From: Mediterraneibacter hominis
GTDB taxonomy: Bacteria > Bacillota > Clostridia > Lachnospirales > Lachnospiraceae
NCBI RefSeq assembly: GCF_014287475.1
Contig: NZ_JACOPF010000001.1
Span: 1,302,001-1,366,000, forward strand
DNA length: 64,000 bases
Direction: 5' to 3'
A program made the translations under genes and the position numbers. The notes beneath the pieces were generated by a model. That model was given only the letters and a program-made list of their open reading frames with translations, was not told the DNA's origin and searched no databases. Below, piece by piece: positions 8,094 to 17,075 of the stretch; within the stretch, counting starts at the first letter, position 1; the number at the start of each line of letters is the position of its first letter.

Positions 8094-9014
8094 TTATTCC
8101 GCTGGTGCCTCCGGTTCCGGATAATCATACCACTCTACAAGAGGTGTATATCCGCCTGGAAGTGTATTTCCCTCAGCATCCATTGCCTTAGAATCACCTG
8201 TCCAAATACCAAACGCACATCCTACGATACCAACTACCAGTATCAAAATGATACATCTTACCGGTGTCCAGCCCTTCTTAATCAGAGCATAGATTCCTAA
8301 TGTAATCAACAACGGGATCAATTTTGGCAGCACGCCGTCTAACAGTCCCTGAATATTAATCTGTGTATCGCCTACAATCATACGTACTGTGGTGCTTCCA
8401 TAGTTGGCAATCAGTCCGCCGACTACGAAAATACCAAGGATACTTGCAGCACGTGTAAATTCTTTTGCGTTAGATGTCAGCAGAGTAACTGCTTTTGTGC
8501 CCAGTCCATAAGACCAGTACATCAATGCAAAACGGATGACAAACTGTGCTACGTTGAAGATGAGCAGGAAGAGAATAGCACCAATAATCTGCCCTTCCAT
8601 CGCCATATTCGCTGTCAATCCTGCCGTAATAGGAACCAATGTCAGCCAGAACAATGCATCACCGATACCACCCAGAGGGCCTGCTGCAGAAATACGTACA
8701 GAACGAATCGTCTGTGTGTCCGCCTTATTCTGCTCAAGTGATAACACGATACCCATTACAAATGTTACAAGAAACGGATGTGTATTCAAAAAATCTAGGT
8801 TATGCGCCATAGACGCCTTCAAGTCTTCTTTATTCGTATGTATCTTCTGAAGACCTGGAAGCATAGCCCAAAGCCAGCCTGCCGCCTGCATTCTCTCATA
8901 GTTGAAGGATGCCTGCAGGAAACAGGAAAGCCAAACCATCTTATTCAGAGTTTTCTTATCCAGCTGCGGTGCCGGAGTCAGGTCTTGATATTTATCAGGA
9001 ATATTATATGCCAT
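8094..9014 (-). CDS. PTS mannose-family EIID component
   Basis: A 306-aa integral membrane component that forms the sugar channel with EIIC. The soluble N-terminal part has the family signature LNKMVWLSCFLQASFNYERMQ and GWLWAMLPGL. The SAAGPLGGIGDALFWLTLVPI motif follows near residue 120, and hydrophobic helices lie at the C-terminal end. ATG at 9014 is preferred over a GTG nine bases upstream because GGAGG is then correctly spaced. It overlaps the end of the EIIC gene by 11 bp, so the two are translationally coupled. Confidence 0.93.
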   Translation of the reverse strand: MAYNIPDKYQDLTPAPQLDKKTLNKMVWLSCFLQASFNYERMQAAGWLWAMLPGLQKIHTNKEDLKASMAHNLDFLNTHPFLVTFVMGIVLSLEQNKADTQTIRSVRISAAGPLGGIGDALFWLTLVPITAGLTANMAMEGQIIGAILFLLIFNVAQFVIRFALMYWSYGLGTKAVTLLTSNAKEFTRAASILGIFVVGGLIANYGSTTVRMIVGDTQINIQGLLDGVLPKLIPLLITLGIYALIKKGWTPVRCIILILVVGIVGCAFGIWTGDSKAMDAEGNTLPGGYTPLVEWYDYPEPEAPAE

Positions 9015-9837
9015 CCTCGTCACCTCCTACATAGCCGGCGCCTGCGCCTGCGTTCTGTTTAATTCTTGTCTGCATTGTAAAGTCATAGATTGCAATTGCA
9101 ACTCCTACGAATGCACAAAGAATCAAGGTTGCTCCAGATGTTGCTGCATTTGAGCTGCAAAGCAGGGACATTGCAAAACCTGCGAGCAGGAATCCCCACA
9201 TTTCTCCGGACATCATAACCTTCATCAGGATAGCAAATCCGACAAACTTCATAGCTCCGCCTGCCGCATCCAAACCTGCCATTACCCATGAGAACTGATA
9301 AGAAAAGTCTTTCAATGTATCGCCAAGTGCTGTACCGCCGTACAGACCTGCTACAGCCAATACACCAAAAAGTACACCTAAGACTCCCATCTCAAGGAAG
9401 TTAATGTTGCGGATACCTTTTACATCTGCATTTTCTGCATATTTATCCGCTTTTGTCATCATACCTGACATAAATGTAAATGTCAGTGTTACTGCATACT
9501 GTCCAAATACTGCAAACGGAATTGCGAGTCCCAATGCTGCGCCGACACCGTCCGCCGTCGCCTCCATGTTCAGAGACACAGCAAATACGGTTGCCATGAT
9601 ACCTCCCATAATTGCATTTGGCGGCTGTGCCCCACCAATCGGCATACTACCGATTTGGATAAGCTGGTAAGCACCACCTACTACGATACCAAGCTCAAAG
9701 TTACCTAAGATTGCACCGATAATCGGGCAGGTTACAATTGGCTGGTACAGAGACTCTAAAAAGCTGAACTGGTCAATACCCATGATAAAGGCAACTACGA
9801 AGACCAGAATCGCCTGGATAATTGTAATATCTCCCAT
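9004..9837 (-). CDS. PTS mannose-family EIIC component
   Basis: A 277-aa very hydrophobic permease subunit with the EII-Sor signature: FIMGIDQFSFLESLYQPIV at the start, then IIGAILGNFELGIVVGGAYQ and GSMPIGGAQPPNAIMGG. It pairs with EIID to move and hand over the sugar for phosphorylation by EIIB. A GAAAGGAGC ribosome site precedes the ATG. Its upstream neighbour is EIIB. Specificity fits N-acetylgalactosamine/galactosamine given agaS and nagA, but mannose-family components are hard to assign by sequence alone. Confidence 0.93.
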   Translation of the reverse strand: MGDITIIQAILVFVVAFIMGIDQFSFLESLYQPIVTCPIIGAILGNFELGIVVGGAYQLIQIGSMPIGGAQPPNAIMGGIMATVFAVSLNMEATADGVGAALGLAIPFAVFGQYAVTLTFTFMSGMMTKADKYAENADVKGIRNINFLEMGVLGVLFGVLAVAGLYGGTALGDTLKDFSYQFSWVMAGLDAAGGAMKFVGFAILMKVMMSGEMWGFLLAGFAMSLLCSSNAATSGATLILCAFVGVAIAIYDFTMQTRIKQNAGAGAGYVGGDEDGI

Positions 9838-9874
9838 GTTTGCTCCTTTCCAATAAACTAATAAACCAGACTAG

Positions 9875-9952
9875 TTATTTAAATAATTTGTCAATACTCT
9901 CTGCCGGTGTATCCGGAACACGCTTAATTTCCAGTTCCACACCTAACTCCTA
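9875..9952 (-). pseudogene. EIIB C-terminal tail after the amber codon
   Basis: Reading through TAG (9950-9952) in the EIIB frame gives ELGVELEIKR, VPDTPAESID and KLFK, then TAA at 9875-9877. EIIB proteins of this family commonly end in a closely similar FKKLxELGVExExRxVP-type tail. The tail is therefore the original C-terminus, separated by a single codon change. No frameshift is needed to join the two. Confidence 0.8.
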
Positions 9953-10351
9953 CATTTTCTTGAAAGCCGCAACATCATCATCATTAACCGCAACTGATGT
10001 CGCAACCTGACGCTTTCCATCAGCCATGTGCATATTTCCGATGTTTACTTTCTTGATCGGCACTCCACCCTCAACCAGCTTCAGCACATCCTGTGGTGTC
10101 TCGCAGATAATTGCAATATGCTGGTTAGCAGAAGCTTTGTGGATGATATTGATTGTCTTCTCCAGAGTGAAGAACCTTGTCTGCGCATAAGATGGTGCAG
10201 CCATATTCATCAATCCCTGGCGGAACTCATCCCCGGCAACTGCGTCATTTGCAACCAGCAATAGGTTTGCACCTACTACACCACACCACTGCGTTGCAAC
10301 CTGACCATGAATCAGCCGATTGTCAATTCTCGTCAATCGAATATCTGGCAT
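9950..10351 (-). CDS. PTS mannose-family EIIB component, truncated by an in-frame amber codon
   Basis: The frame from the ATG at 10351 (AAGGGGG ribosome site) encodes 133 residues. It has the phosphorylation site DNRLIHGQV (His15) and the AAPSYAQTRFFTLEKTI region. EIIB passes phosphate from EIIA to the incoming sugar. The frame ends in TAG at 9950-9952, right after FKKM. The same frame then continues without a gap through a normal-looking EIIB C-terminus to TAA at 9875. So about 24 residues are lost unless the amber codon is misread or is a sequencing error. All other PTS genes are intact. An upstream ATG at 10384 is less likely for lack of a ribosome site. Confidence 0.85.
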   Translation of the reverse strand: MPDIRLTRIDNRLIHGQVATQWCGVVGANLLLVANDAVAGDEFRQGLMNMAAPSYAQTRFFTLEKTINIIHKASANQHIAIICETPQDVLKLVEGGVPIKKVNIGNMHMADGKRQVATSVAVNDDDVAAFKKM

Positions 10352-10487
10352 GTTCGTATCCCCCTTTCTTATAATTTCCGACATTTATCAGGCCGGTAAA
10401 AGCGCCGTCCTAATGCCTTTTAAAAAGCACTCCTCATATTCTTAACTTGTGAGAAGTAACATCTGCTTACAAAATTTATTATACCAA

Positions 10488-10493
10488 AATTTT
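10488..10493 (-). promoter_or_regulatory. Likely -10 box of the PTS operon promoter
   Basis: A perfect TATAAT on the minus strand lies about 135 bp upstream of the EIIB start, in the only sizeable gap before the operon. The matching -35 (around AAATTA) is poor, which would suit an activator such as the nearby AraC protein. No catabolite-responsive element was clearly recognised. Confidence 0.45.
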
Positions 10494-10553
10494 ACGCAAT
10501 TAATTTGCACTTTTTATCTTTTCTCTTGCATTTTTGATTATATGATTTCACCA

Positions 10554-10610
10554 AAAAACACCAGGAAATCCTCCCTCTTTGATACAAATAGGACAATTGC
10601 TGGTGTTTTT
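10554..10610 (-). terminator. Terminator downstream of queH
   Basis: The arms AAAAACACCAG (10554-10564) and CTGGTGTTTTT (10600-10610) form an 11-bp stem with a 35-nt loop holding a small GGAAATCC palindrome. On the minus strand the 3' arm ends in TTTTTT, as expected for the end of queH. The rest of the 10352-10639 gap carries the PTS promoter region; no other gene was seen. Confidence 0.6.
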
Positions 10611-10639
10611 CTCTGTTTTAATTTATATTTTCTTTATTT

Positions 10640-11281
10640 TTACTTTATATTCTCCTTATTTTTCCTACTTTCATAAGAAAATTGACATCCACAGTAATCC
10701 TGTCTGTACAGCCCATACTCTCCTGACAATTCAATAGAACGTTTGTAACCGTTCCTTTTCTTAAAATCAGAACAAAGATAGGGAATTCCGTACCTTTCTC
10801 CGACTTCTTTGCCAATTTCATTTAGCTTCTGCGCATTTTTCATAGGGCTGATGCTCAAGGTCGTAGTAAAGTAGTCAAATCCACCCTTTCGTGCTGTCTC
10901 TGCTGTCTGTGCGAGACGAAGCTCATAGCACTTAAAGCACCTCTCACCGCCCTCTCGAATATGCTCTAAGCCCGCCGCTATTTCGTCAAATTTTTCCTTA
11001 TCATATCTTCCTGCTAAAAAAGAGACCGGATATTTAAACGACATCTCTGAAATCAGCGTTTGCTGTTCCAAAAGCCGCTTTGTGTACTCGCTCTCCGGAT
11101 AGATATTGGGATTATAGTAATACACAGTAATCTCAAAATGCTCTGACAGGTATTCCAGCACATAGCTGCTGCATGGTGCACAGCAGCTATGCAGCAGAAG
11201 CTTCGGCACCCTTTTCTCTCTTTCCAGTCTATCCAGTATTTTCTCCAGCTCTTTCTGATAATTAATCCTCTGTACGTTCAT
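10640..11281 (-). CDS. queH: Epoxyqueuosine reductase QueH
   Basis: A 213-aa DUF208/QueH protein that catalyses the last step of queuosine formation in tRNA. It is the iron-sulfur alternative to cobalamin-dependent QueG. Metal-binding cysteine motifs are HSCCAPCSSY near residue 30, RCFKCYELRL near 115 and DYCGCQF near the end. YYYNPNIYPESEYTKR is a family signature. An AGGAG site precedes the ATG. It is divergent from an ABC transporter pair and appears monocistronic, with a terminator after it. Length is normal for the family. Confidence 0.92.
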   Translation of the reverse strand: MNVQRINYQKELEKILDRLEREKRVPKLLLHSCCAPCSSYVLEYLSEHFEITVYYYNPNIYPESEYTKRLLEQQTLISEMSFKYPVSFLAGRYDKEKFDEIAAGLEHIREGGERCFKCYELRLAQTAETARKGGFDYFTTTLSISPMKNAQKLNEIGKEVGERYGIPYLCSDFKKRNGYKRSIELSGEYGLYRQDYCGCQFSYESRKNKENIK

Positions 11282-11439
11282 ATAACTAACTCCTGTACTT
11301 TTCCTGATGCTGGCACAAAAACGTACCTTTTGTAAGCCTTGTGCCTATATTTATATACAGTATACCATATTTGAACGCTATGCACCTATATTTATTTTCT
11401 TCATAAACTAACTATATATCTGTCGACTGGAGTGATGTT
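11282..11439. promoter_or_regulatory. Divergent queH/ABC promoter region with inverted repeat
   Basis: An inverted repeat, GGCACAA (11312-11318) and TTGTGCC (11339-11345), sits between the divergent genes. A candidate plus-strand promoter is TTGTGC (11339) with TATACC (11361), 16 bp apart, so the right arm overlaps its -35. It may be an operator or a hairpin in the queH leader. No riboswitch was recognised. Confidence 0.4.
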
Positions 11440-12207
11440 ATGGACGCAATCTTAAAATTATCCAAAATAAATTATGCTTATCACAGTTATAAAGGAGAAA
11501 CAAAAGCACTCTCTGATATATCTTTCTCAGTCAGCTCCGGAGAATTCACCGCCATTGTCGGCCCATCCGGATGTGGAAAATCTACACTGCTCTCTCTGAT
11601 AGCAGGTCTCTTAAAACCAGAAAAAGGAGAAATTACCCTCTGTGGAAAAACATTAGATGAAAGCACAGTCAATGTCGGCTATATGCTGCAACACGATCAT
11701 CTTTTTGAATGGCGCAGCGTTTATCGAAATATTCTGCTCGGTCTCGAAATCCAGCACAAAGTAAATGCGCAAACCCGTAAAAAGGCAGACGCTCTTCTGG
11801 AACAGTACGGCCTTAAAAATTTTCGTAATGCAAAGCCTTCTGATTTATCCGGTGGAATGAGACAGCGGGCCGCCCTTATCCGAACACTGATTTTAGAACC
11901 AGAACTTCTCCTTCTAGACGAACCATTTTCTGCCTTAGATTATCAGACTCGGCTTTCTGTCAGCGATGATATAGGACAGATTATACGCAGTTCAGGAAAA
12001 ACAGCACTGCTTGTCACACACGATCTGTCCGAGGCAGTCAGCCTTGCAGATCGCATTATCATTTTAAGCCGTCGCCCTGCAACCATTGTAAAAATACTAC
12101 CTGTTACATTCGCACTCGAAAAGGATACGCCGATGGAAAGGCGAAACGCGCCGGAATTCAAGAATTATTTTAATATTATATGGAAGGAGCTAAAGACATA
12201 TGAATGA
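11440..12207 (+). CDS. ABC transporter ATP-binding protein (nitrate/sulfonate/taurine-type)
   Basis: A 255-aa nucleotide-binding subunit of the SsuB/TauB group. Walker A is GPSGCGKST (near residue 43), the Q-loop is MLQHDHLFEW, the signature is LSGGMRQRAALIRTL, Walker B is LLLLDEPFSALD and the switch is LVTHDLSEAV. It energises uptake by the overlapping permease at 12200. A GGAGTGATG ribosome site precedes the ATG. No substrate-binding protein is adjacent, so the substrate (sulfonate, thiamine precursor, riboflavin-like or other) is open. Confidence 0.9.
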   Translation: MDAILKLSKINYAYHSYKGETKALSDISFSVSSGEFTAIVGPSGCGKSTLLSLIAGLLKPEKGEITLCGKTLDESTVNVGYMLQHDHLFEWRSVYRNILLGLEIQHKVNAQTRKKADALLEQYGLKNFRNAKPSDLSGGMRQRAALIRTLILEPELLLLDEPFSALDYQTRLSVSDDIGQIIRSSGKTALLVTHDLSEAVSLADRIIILSRRPATIVKILPVTFALEKDTPMERRNAPEFKNYFNIIWKELKTYE

Positions 12208-12997
12208 ATTTTCCAAAGGACAACAATTATATCTACGCCGCCTGCGCAGGCATCACCGCATTGTCATAGTCTCCCGTATTCTGATTCTGATTTTCTTTCT
12301 TCTTCTCTGGGAAATTGCTGCTAATACAGGACTGATCGATTCCTTCATCTTCAGCAGCCCCTCCAGAGTGGCAGAATGTTTTTGGGAAATGGTGATCGAT
12401 AAAACAATCTTCCTCCATATCGGCGTTACCTTGTACGAGATTATCGTAAGCTTTCTACTGGTTACATTTTTCAGTATCTTAATTGCTGTAATACTCTGGT
12501 ACAGTCGTAAATTATCTGAAATACTTGACCCCTATCTCGTCGTATTAAACAGCCTTCCCAAGTCCGCCCTCGCCCCTCTTCTTATCGTATGGTTGGGCGC
12601 AAATGAGACGACGATCATCGTCGCCGGAATGTCTGTAGCAATTTTCGGAAGCATATTAAACTTATATACCAGCTTTACTTCTATTGACGAAGAAAAAATC
12701 AAACTGATTTACACGCTGCGCGGCACAAAGCGACATGTACTTTCCAAAGTCATACTGCCGGGTTCCATACCTGTCATAATCAGCAATATGAAGGTTAATA
12801 TCGGACTTTGCCTGGTAGGTGTCGTCATTGGAGAATTTTTGGCCGCCAGAAACGGGCTTGGCTATCTGATTATCTATTCCAGCCAAGTCTTTAAACTAGA
12901 CTGGCTGCTGATGTCTATTGTGATTCTGTGTATTATCGCAATGGTACTGTATCAGGGAATTGCTCTGCTGGAAAAATGGTGCAGGAAAAAGTTTTGA
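12200..12997 (+). CDS. ABC transporter permease (SsuC/TauC-type)
   Basis: A 265-aa permease with about six membrane helices. The first is near residues 24-42, and the family's EAA-like loop includes LIYTLRGTKRHVLSKVILPGSIPVI. The SALAPLLIVWLG stretch is typical of nitrate/sulfonate/taurine permeases. It overlaps the ATPase gene by 8 bp, so the two are translationally coupled. The pair ends at a strong hairpin. The partner binding protein must be encoded elsewhere or be absent. Confidence 0.88.
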   Translation: MNEFSKGQQLYLRRLRRHHRIVIVSRILILIFFLLLWEIAANTGLIDSFIFSSPSRVAECFWEMVIDKTIFLHIGVTLYEIIVSFLLVTFFSILIAVILWYSRKLSEILDPYLVVLNSLPKSALAPLLIVWLGANETTIIVAGMSVAIFGSILNLYTSFTSIDEEKIKLIYTLRGTKRHVLSKVILPGSIPVIISNMKVNIGLCLVGVVIGEFLAARNGLGYLIIYSSQVFKLDWLLMSIVILCIIAMVLYQGIALLEKWCRKKF

Positions 12998-13015
12998 AAT
13001 CTGCGGCAAATTTAA

Positions 13016-13058
13016 GATACCCCATACTGTTCTAAGGTAAAAAACTGTATGGGGTATC
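13016..13058. terminator. Hairpin between convergent permease and helicase genes
   Basis: GATACCCCATAC (13016-13027) and GTATGGGGTATC (13047-13058) form a perfect 12-bp stem with a 19-nt loop. It lies between two convergent genes and probably serves both, although neither side has a strong T-tract. Confidence 0.65.
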
Positions 13059-13077
13059 TAGACTGTTTTCATTTATC

Positions 13078-16000
13078 TTACAATCCTAACTTTGATCTTA
13101 CAATTTCCAGACTTCTACGTTTTGTTTCGTCCACTGAAAAGCTTTTAACTATTTTATTCATTGTTTCTGCACTCCAATAAATTTTTAATCTTTTCTTTGC
13201 GCGTGTAATTGCTGTATAAAAAATCCCATGCGTTATTCTCTCCGAATTACTATTTGGAATAATTACCTTAACAGAATCATATTCCAGACCTTGCGCTTTA
13301 TGAATGGAAACTGCATAAGCAAGCTGAAACGGAATCACTGACCTCATTCGGGCAAGTTCTTCATCCTGTGTAACATCATTGCTTTCATAATCATATATTG
13401 TAAGTTGTATACGGGTTGAATTTTCCAGGGCCTCAATAAATTCCAACTCTTCTCTCTTACACTCTATCTCTGTCAGATTCATATCTACGTCCACGGTAAA
13501 TGTAATCTTATCTTGATATTTGAAAATATTTACAATACGTCCTTTCAAATTATTATGCAAAACAGGAAACCGTTTTGTCTCATTAAAAAGTATAGGATCT
13601 CCCGGCTTATAACTCCACTCTTTCCAAAATACCGCCTCTCCCTTTTTATTTGCGGTCTGAAAATAGTTATTCATATTATTCAGTCCAAATTTCCCATCAT
13701 AATTAAGACAAAGTATAACTTCATCCTCTTCTTCTTTTTCTAATACGTTCTGTCCTATATTTTCCGAAAAAGGACCATCAATAACGAGTTTTTCTGTAAT
13801 TAGAGAATCCCTCTTTCTTACCGCATCCCAGAGGCTAATCAACGCTTTGTCTTCTGTACGCCAGGTATTAAGTAACTCTATTTTAGCACCGGGCGTTTTA
13901 ATCATATCTTTTGAATAAAAGAACCAATTACCAAAATCAATGGATTCAATCTGATAAATATCCCCAGCCAAAACCAAGAAAGTATCTGGTTCTAATTTCT
14001 TAAGAAACATCTCCATTATCCGATTATCAATTGTGCTGCATTCATCAATAAAAATAATATCATATTCCGAAAGAGTCACTTTTTTTGCAGAACTGTCAAT
14101 ACTTAAAAACTCACTTTCTGCTCCCGGATTCGTAATACGTCTTTTTAAATTTTGTAGTGCAGTATGCGTTTTTGTAAGAAATAATTTACGCTTTCCGCCT
14201 GCCAAGTTTGAAATATAGTTGATAAGCGTTGTCTTTCCAGTCCCTGCTGCTCCATAAATCAATAGAAGGCGAGAATTGACAAAAGCTTCTTCTACCGCCT
14301 GTATTTTCAACGGATCACCCGCATAGCCGATTCCTCCCTGGCTTATAAAACTTTTATTATACTGTTTTTGCCCTTTATTTCCATTTTGCGAAAGCTCGAT
14401 AAGAATTTTCAAAATGTTAATTGTAGTTTTTTCATAATGTTCTATACCAACAAATCCTTTTTCTTGTTTTATCCTGTACCCTTGATCACATTCCCACGAA
14501 TCCAGCTGCGCATTATAAGAATTGATTTCATCTGTTTGCGCAATTGATTCTGTTTCAAAGTATATTTCGCCTGTTTGTTTTATCGCATTTCTAAGCAGCA
14601 GATACGGGCGTACTACTTCCATTCTGTCGTATCCCGTTACTCTTGCAACGCGCCGGATGTGATTTTCTTCACTCGTTTTACTGCCTGCCAAATTAGATAT
14701 AAACGGGTTCTTTTCAAACGGATAACACCTTGCCGACAAAGTAGGACAGTCGCGTAAACAATATGGTCTATATTTTGTAGGCAATACATTTTCTATTGTT
14801 TCTTCCCTCAGATTCAGCAGCAAATATCTAATTATATTCCGCCCCGGCCTGCATGATCCTTCTGAATAATCCTCCTTTAATTTCAGCAAAACCTCTTTAA
14901 ACTCAGAAGTGTTTGTTTGTGCATATATCGAATCAATTAACGTGCGGAATTCAACTTCCTGCAAATCTATTAAATCAAGAAAATTGATACCCGTTCTTGT
15001 AAGAAATCGCATCAGTTCTGTATACTCACGGTAATTTGCACTCAGCCTCATTGAGAATTTAAGTATTTTAGCAAGTTTATTCAAACATGCTGGATCAATC
15101 GATACTTTCCAATTTGTAATAACTTTTATTTTGGAAGGTATGTTCCACAAGTTGATTTTTGCGTCTACATAGCTTATTTGAACAGCATAATTTGTCGAAA
15201 GATTTTCTTTTGTATAGGCGGTTATCCTATTATATTTCGTAGCGTAGACTCCTGCCAACTGTAAAGTAATCTCATAATACCTTTCTCTTCCAACAAAAAA
15301 TGGTGTTTTTTTCTGTATATAAAATCTTGAGGATTCTACTACTCTGGGACTTTTATCAGCAGAATCAACCGCAGCAGCTATCAACTTATAATATTCATAA
15401 TCCGTGCTGTCCATACAGAGAGGGAACTTCTCCAAGTTATGTAATATAGCTAACCCATTATTCTTCCAAAAAGATTGTCTAATCTGCCAGAGGAAATCAT
15501 AATATTTAAGCATCAGACGTTCCGACTGCCCCTCCCCAGGAATTCTATATCCGATATATTCCAATGCTTTATAAAACATCCCGAGATATTTTGTTTCTAT
15601 ATTTAACAAGGAACGTTCCCATGCCAAGCGGATACTTGCCTCTTTGTATCCCATATTTAATGTATTGAGTAAAAGCGCAGCCACGCTTATATCCTTTAAA
15701 CGCGTCAGCATTCTTCTTGATACATCATCTCGGGTTTCATCATAGATTTCCATTCTTTCAATACATTCTGTAATCTGTCTGTCACACTCTTTTATAATGT
15801 CAAGAATATCCTCTTTTGAGTAATTACTATCATCCAGGTGCGCCGCGAAAGAATGATGATTTTTAATATCTGCAAGTTTAGCACAGAACTCATCAACGCT
15901 TTCATCTAAATTCTTTATCTCCTCATCCGCAGTAAAACAAATCGTAACACTGTCCTTACTAAAATCAATTGAATGAAGAAAATCTGCAGACATGTATTTC

Positions 16001-16452
16001 CAGAATACCCTTTCGTTGCCTCGTTCGTCAGGGTTAATTACGACAAATAGAATTCCGGGATCATAGGTACCTCTACAACATATAAATGCTGGAAAGGAAA
16101 GACTTTTTAGTGAATATTTGATTTCTCCATCTTTTTCACTGTACTTATGGGTTCCTTTAATCTGAACAAAAAAATTCTGTTCCGGTCTCCTTGAAACACG
16201 GGGATTCGAGACAAACTCAAGTGTTCCATCTGTATTTGGCCATTTATCACCACACGAAAAATTTGTGTTTATTTTACCATTTGATCTCAAAAAGGTTTTC
16301 AAAACCGATACAGCCGCCTGATCTTCTGCAGATTGTTCCGAGTGTGTCTTAATGTGCCGTTCAATATTTTTTCTGTTTGTATTTAACATATTTATCCACG
16401 TCTCCTCTACTATATGTATTTCGCTTAACTCTTCTAATACGGCATCTGCCAA
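13078..16452 (-). CDS. DUF4365-like nuclease-domain / superfamily 1 helicase fusion
   Basis: A large 1124-aa protein. Residues about 35-150 resemble DUF4365, a PD-(D/E)xK-type nuclease fold: SAEDQAAVSVLKTFL, NTDGTLEF with Asp75, and FFVQIKGT with the QxK pair near 97-99. About 240-700 is an unrecognised, cysteine-containing middle region. About 705-1124 is an SF1 helicase: Walker A GAAGTGKTT (734-742), Walker B IIFIDECS (799-806), AGDIYQIES, AVSIHKAQGLEYDSV and FYTAITRAKKRL. Nuclease-helicase fusions of this kind are often anti-phage or DNA-processing proteins. It lies 95 bp after ibrB-like in the same direction. The domain call is firm for the helicase and probable for DUF4365. Confidence 0.82.
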   Translation of the reverse strand: MADAVLEELSEIHIVEETWINMLNTNRKNIERHIKTHSEQSAEDQAAVSVLKTFLRSNGKINTNFSCGDKWPNTDGTLEFVSNPRVSRRPEQNFFVQIKGTHKYSEKDGEIKYSLKSLSFPAFICCRGTYDPGILFVVINPDERGNERVFWKYMSADFLHSIDFSKDSVTICFTADEEIKNLDESVDEFCAKLADIKNHHSFAAHLDDSNYSKEDILDIIKECDRQITECIERMEIYDETRDDVSRRMLTRLKDISVAALLLNTLNMGYKEASIRLAWERSLLNIETKYLGMFYKALEYIGYRIPGEGQSERLMLKYYDFLWQIRQSFWKNNGLAILHNLEKFPLCMDSTDYEYYKLIAAAVDSADKSPRVVESSRFYIQKKTPFFVGRERYYEITLQLAGVYATKYNRITAYTKENLSTNYAVQISYVDAKINLWNIPSKIKVITNWKVSIDPACLNKLAKILKFSMRLSANYREYTELMRFLTRTGINFLDLIDLQEVEFRTLIDSIYAQTNTSEFKEVLLKLKEDYSEGSCRPGRNIIRYLLLNLREETIENVLPTKYRPYCLRDCPTLSARCYPFEKNPFISNLAGSKTSEENHIRRVARVTGYDRMEVVRPYLLLRNAIKQTGEIYFETESIAQTDEINSYNAQLDSWECDQGYRIKQEKGFVGIEHYEKTTINILKILIELSQNGNKGQKQYNKSFISQGGIGYAGDPLKIQAVEEAFVNSRLLLIYGAAGTGKTTLINYISNLAGGKRKLFLTKTHTALQNLKRRITNPGAESEFLSIDSSAKKVTLSEYDIIFIDECSTIDNRIMEMFLKKLEPDTFLVLAGDIYQIESIDFGNWFFYSKDMIKTPGAKIELLNTWRTEDKALISLWDAVRKRDSLITEKLVIDGPFSENIGQNVLEKEEEDEVILCLNYDGKFGLNNMNNYFQTANKKGEAVFWKEWSYKPGDPILFNETKRFPVLHNNLKGRIVNIFKYQDKITFTVDVDMNLTEIECKREELEFIEALENSTRIQLTIYDYESNDVTQDEELARMRSVIPFQLAYAVSIHKAQGLEYDSVKVIIPNSNSERITHGIFYTAITRAKKRLKIYWSAETMNKIVKSFSVDETKRRSLEIVRSKLGL

Positions 16453-16547
16453 TTATCTTATCAGCTGTTACCTTCTTTCAATAATCTGTGTTTCTTAGCA
16501 CAGGAGAAATATCTGCTTCAAATCTCATTTAATAATGATAGTCTCTT

Positions 16548-17075
16548 TCATTCTTCCCCCTCTTCTGTCGGCAGCCATGCTTTTCCAAATTTTACATCCT
16601 TAAAGAGTGCCGCCAACCCAGTAATCTGTTTTAGTCTCAATATTTCATCTCGTTCCATTCCAAGATGTCTGGAAATCCATGCGTCGGAACGCCCCAGCTC
16701 ATGCAGTTCTTTTACGATGTTGCTCATCAGATCTACATCATGGCTGCCGCGCGCTCTATTATGCCGTATCGTACTCGCCATTCTCTGCGCAAGAGGTTTG
16801 TCAATTACAGATACCGGAAGCATCCCCTTCTCTCTCTCATAAATATCCGGATACTCCAGCATGACCCGGTAGCGGTGGAAACCATCCACAAGAACATAGA
16901 CGTCCTGTTCTTTCGCGTGATAACAGACCACCGGCATTGTATATCCATCCTCCTTGATACTTTCATACAGAAGCTTCATCTCTGGAGGAGCTACCTTGTT
17001 TGGATTGTATGTATTGGGTTTTATTTTCTCTACCGGCACAGCTATAATGTTATATACAGGACTTTTATACTCCAT
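16548..17075 (-). CDS. ParB/sulfiredoxin-fold protein (IbrB-like)
   Basis: A 175-aa ParB N-terminal-type protein. The ParB signature appears as IKPNTYNPN, VLVDGFHRYRV and STIRHNRARGSHD, followed by a short helical region (LGRSDAWISRHLGMERDEILRL) that resembles a DNA-binding HTH. It overlaps the upstream PP-loop gene by 11 bp and uses an internal GAGGAGA ribosome site, so the two are coupled. This pairing matches IbrA/IbrB of enterobacterial prophages, described as regulators of immunoglobulin-binding protein expression. Their biochemical activity is unclear. The assignment rests on domain pairing plus motifs. Confidence 0.78.
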   Translation of the reverse strand: MEYKSPVYNIIAVPVEKIKPNTYNPNKVAPPEMKLLYESIKEDGYTMPVVCYHAKEQDVYVLVDGFHRYRVMLEYPDIYEREKGMLPVSVIDKPLAQRMASTIRHNRARGSHDVDLMSNIVKELHELGRSDAWISRHLGMERDEILRLKQITGLAALFKDVKFGKAWLPTEEGEE

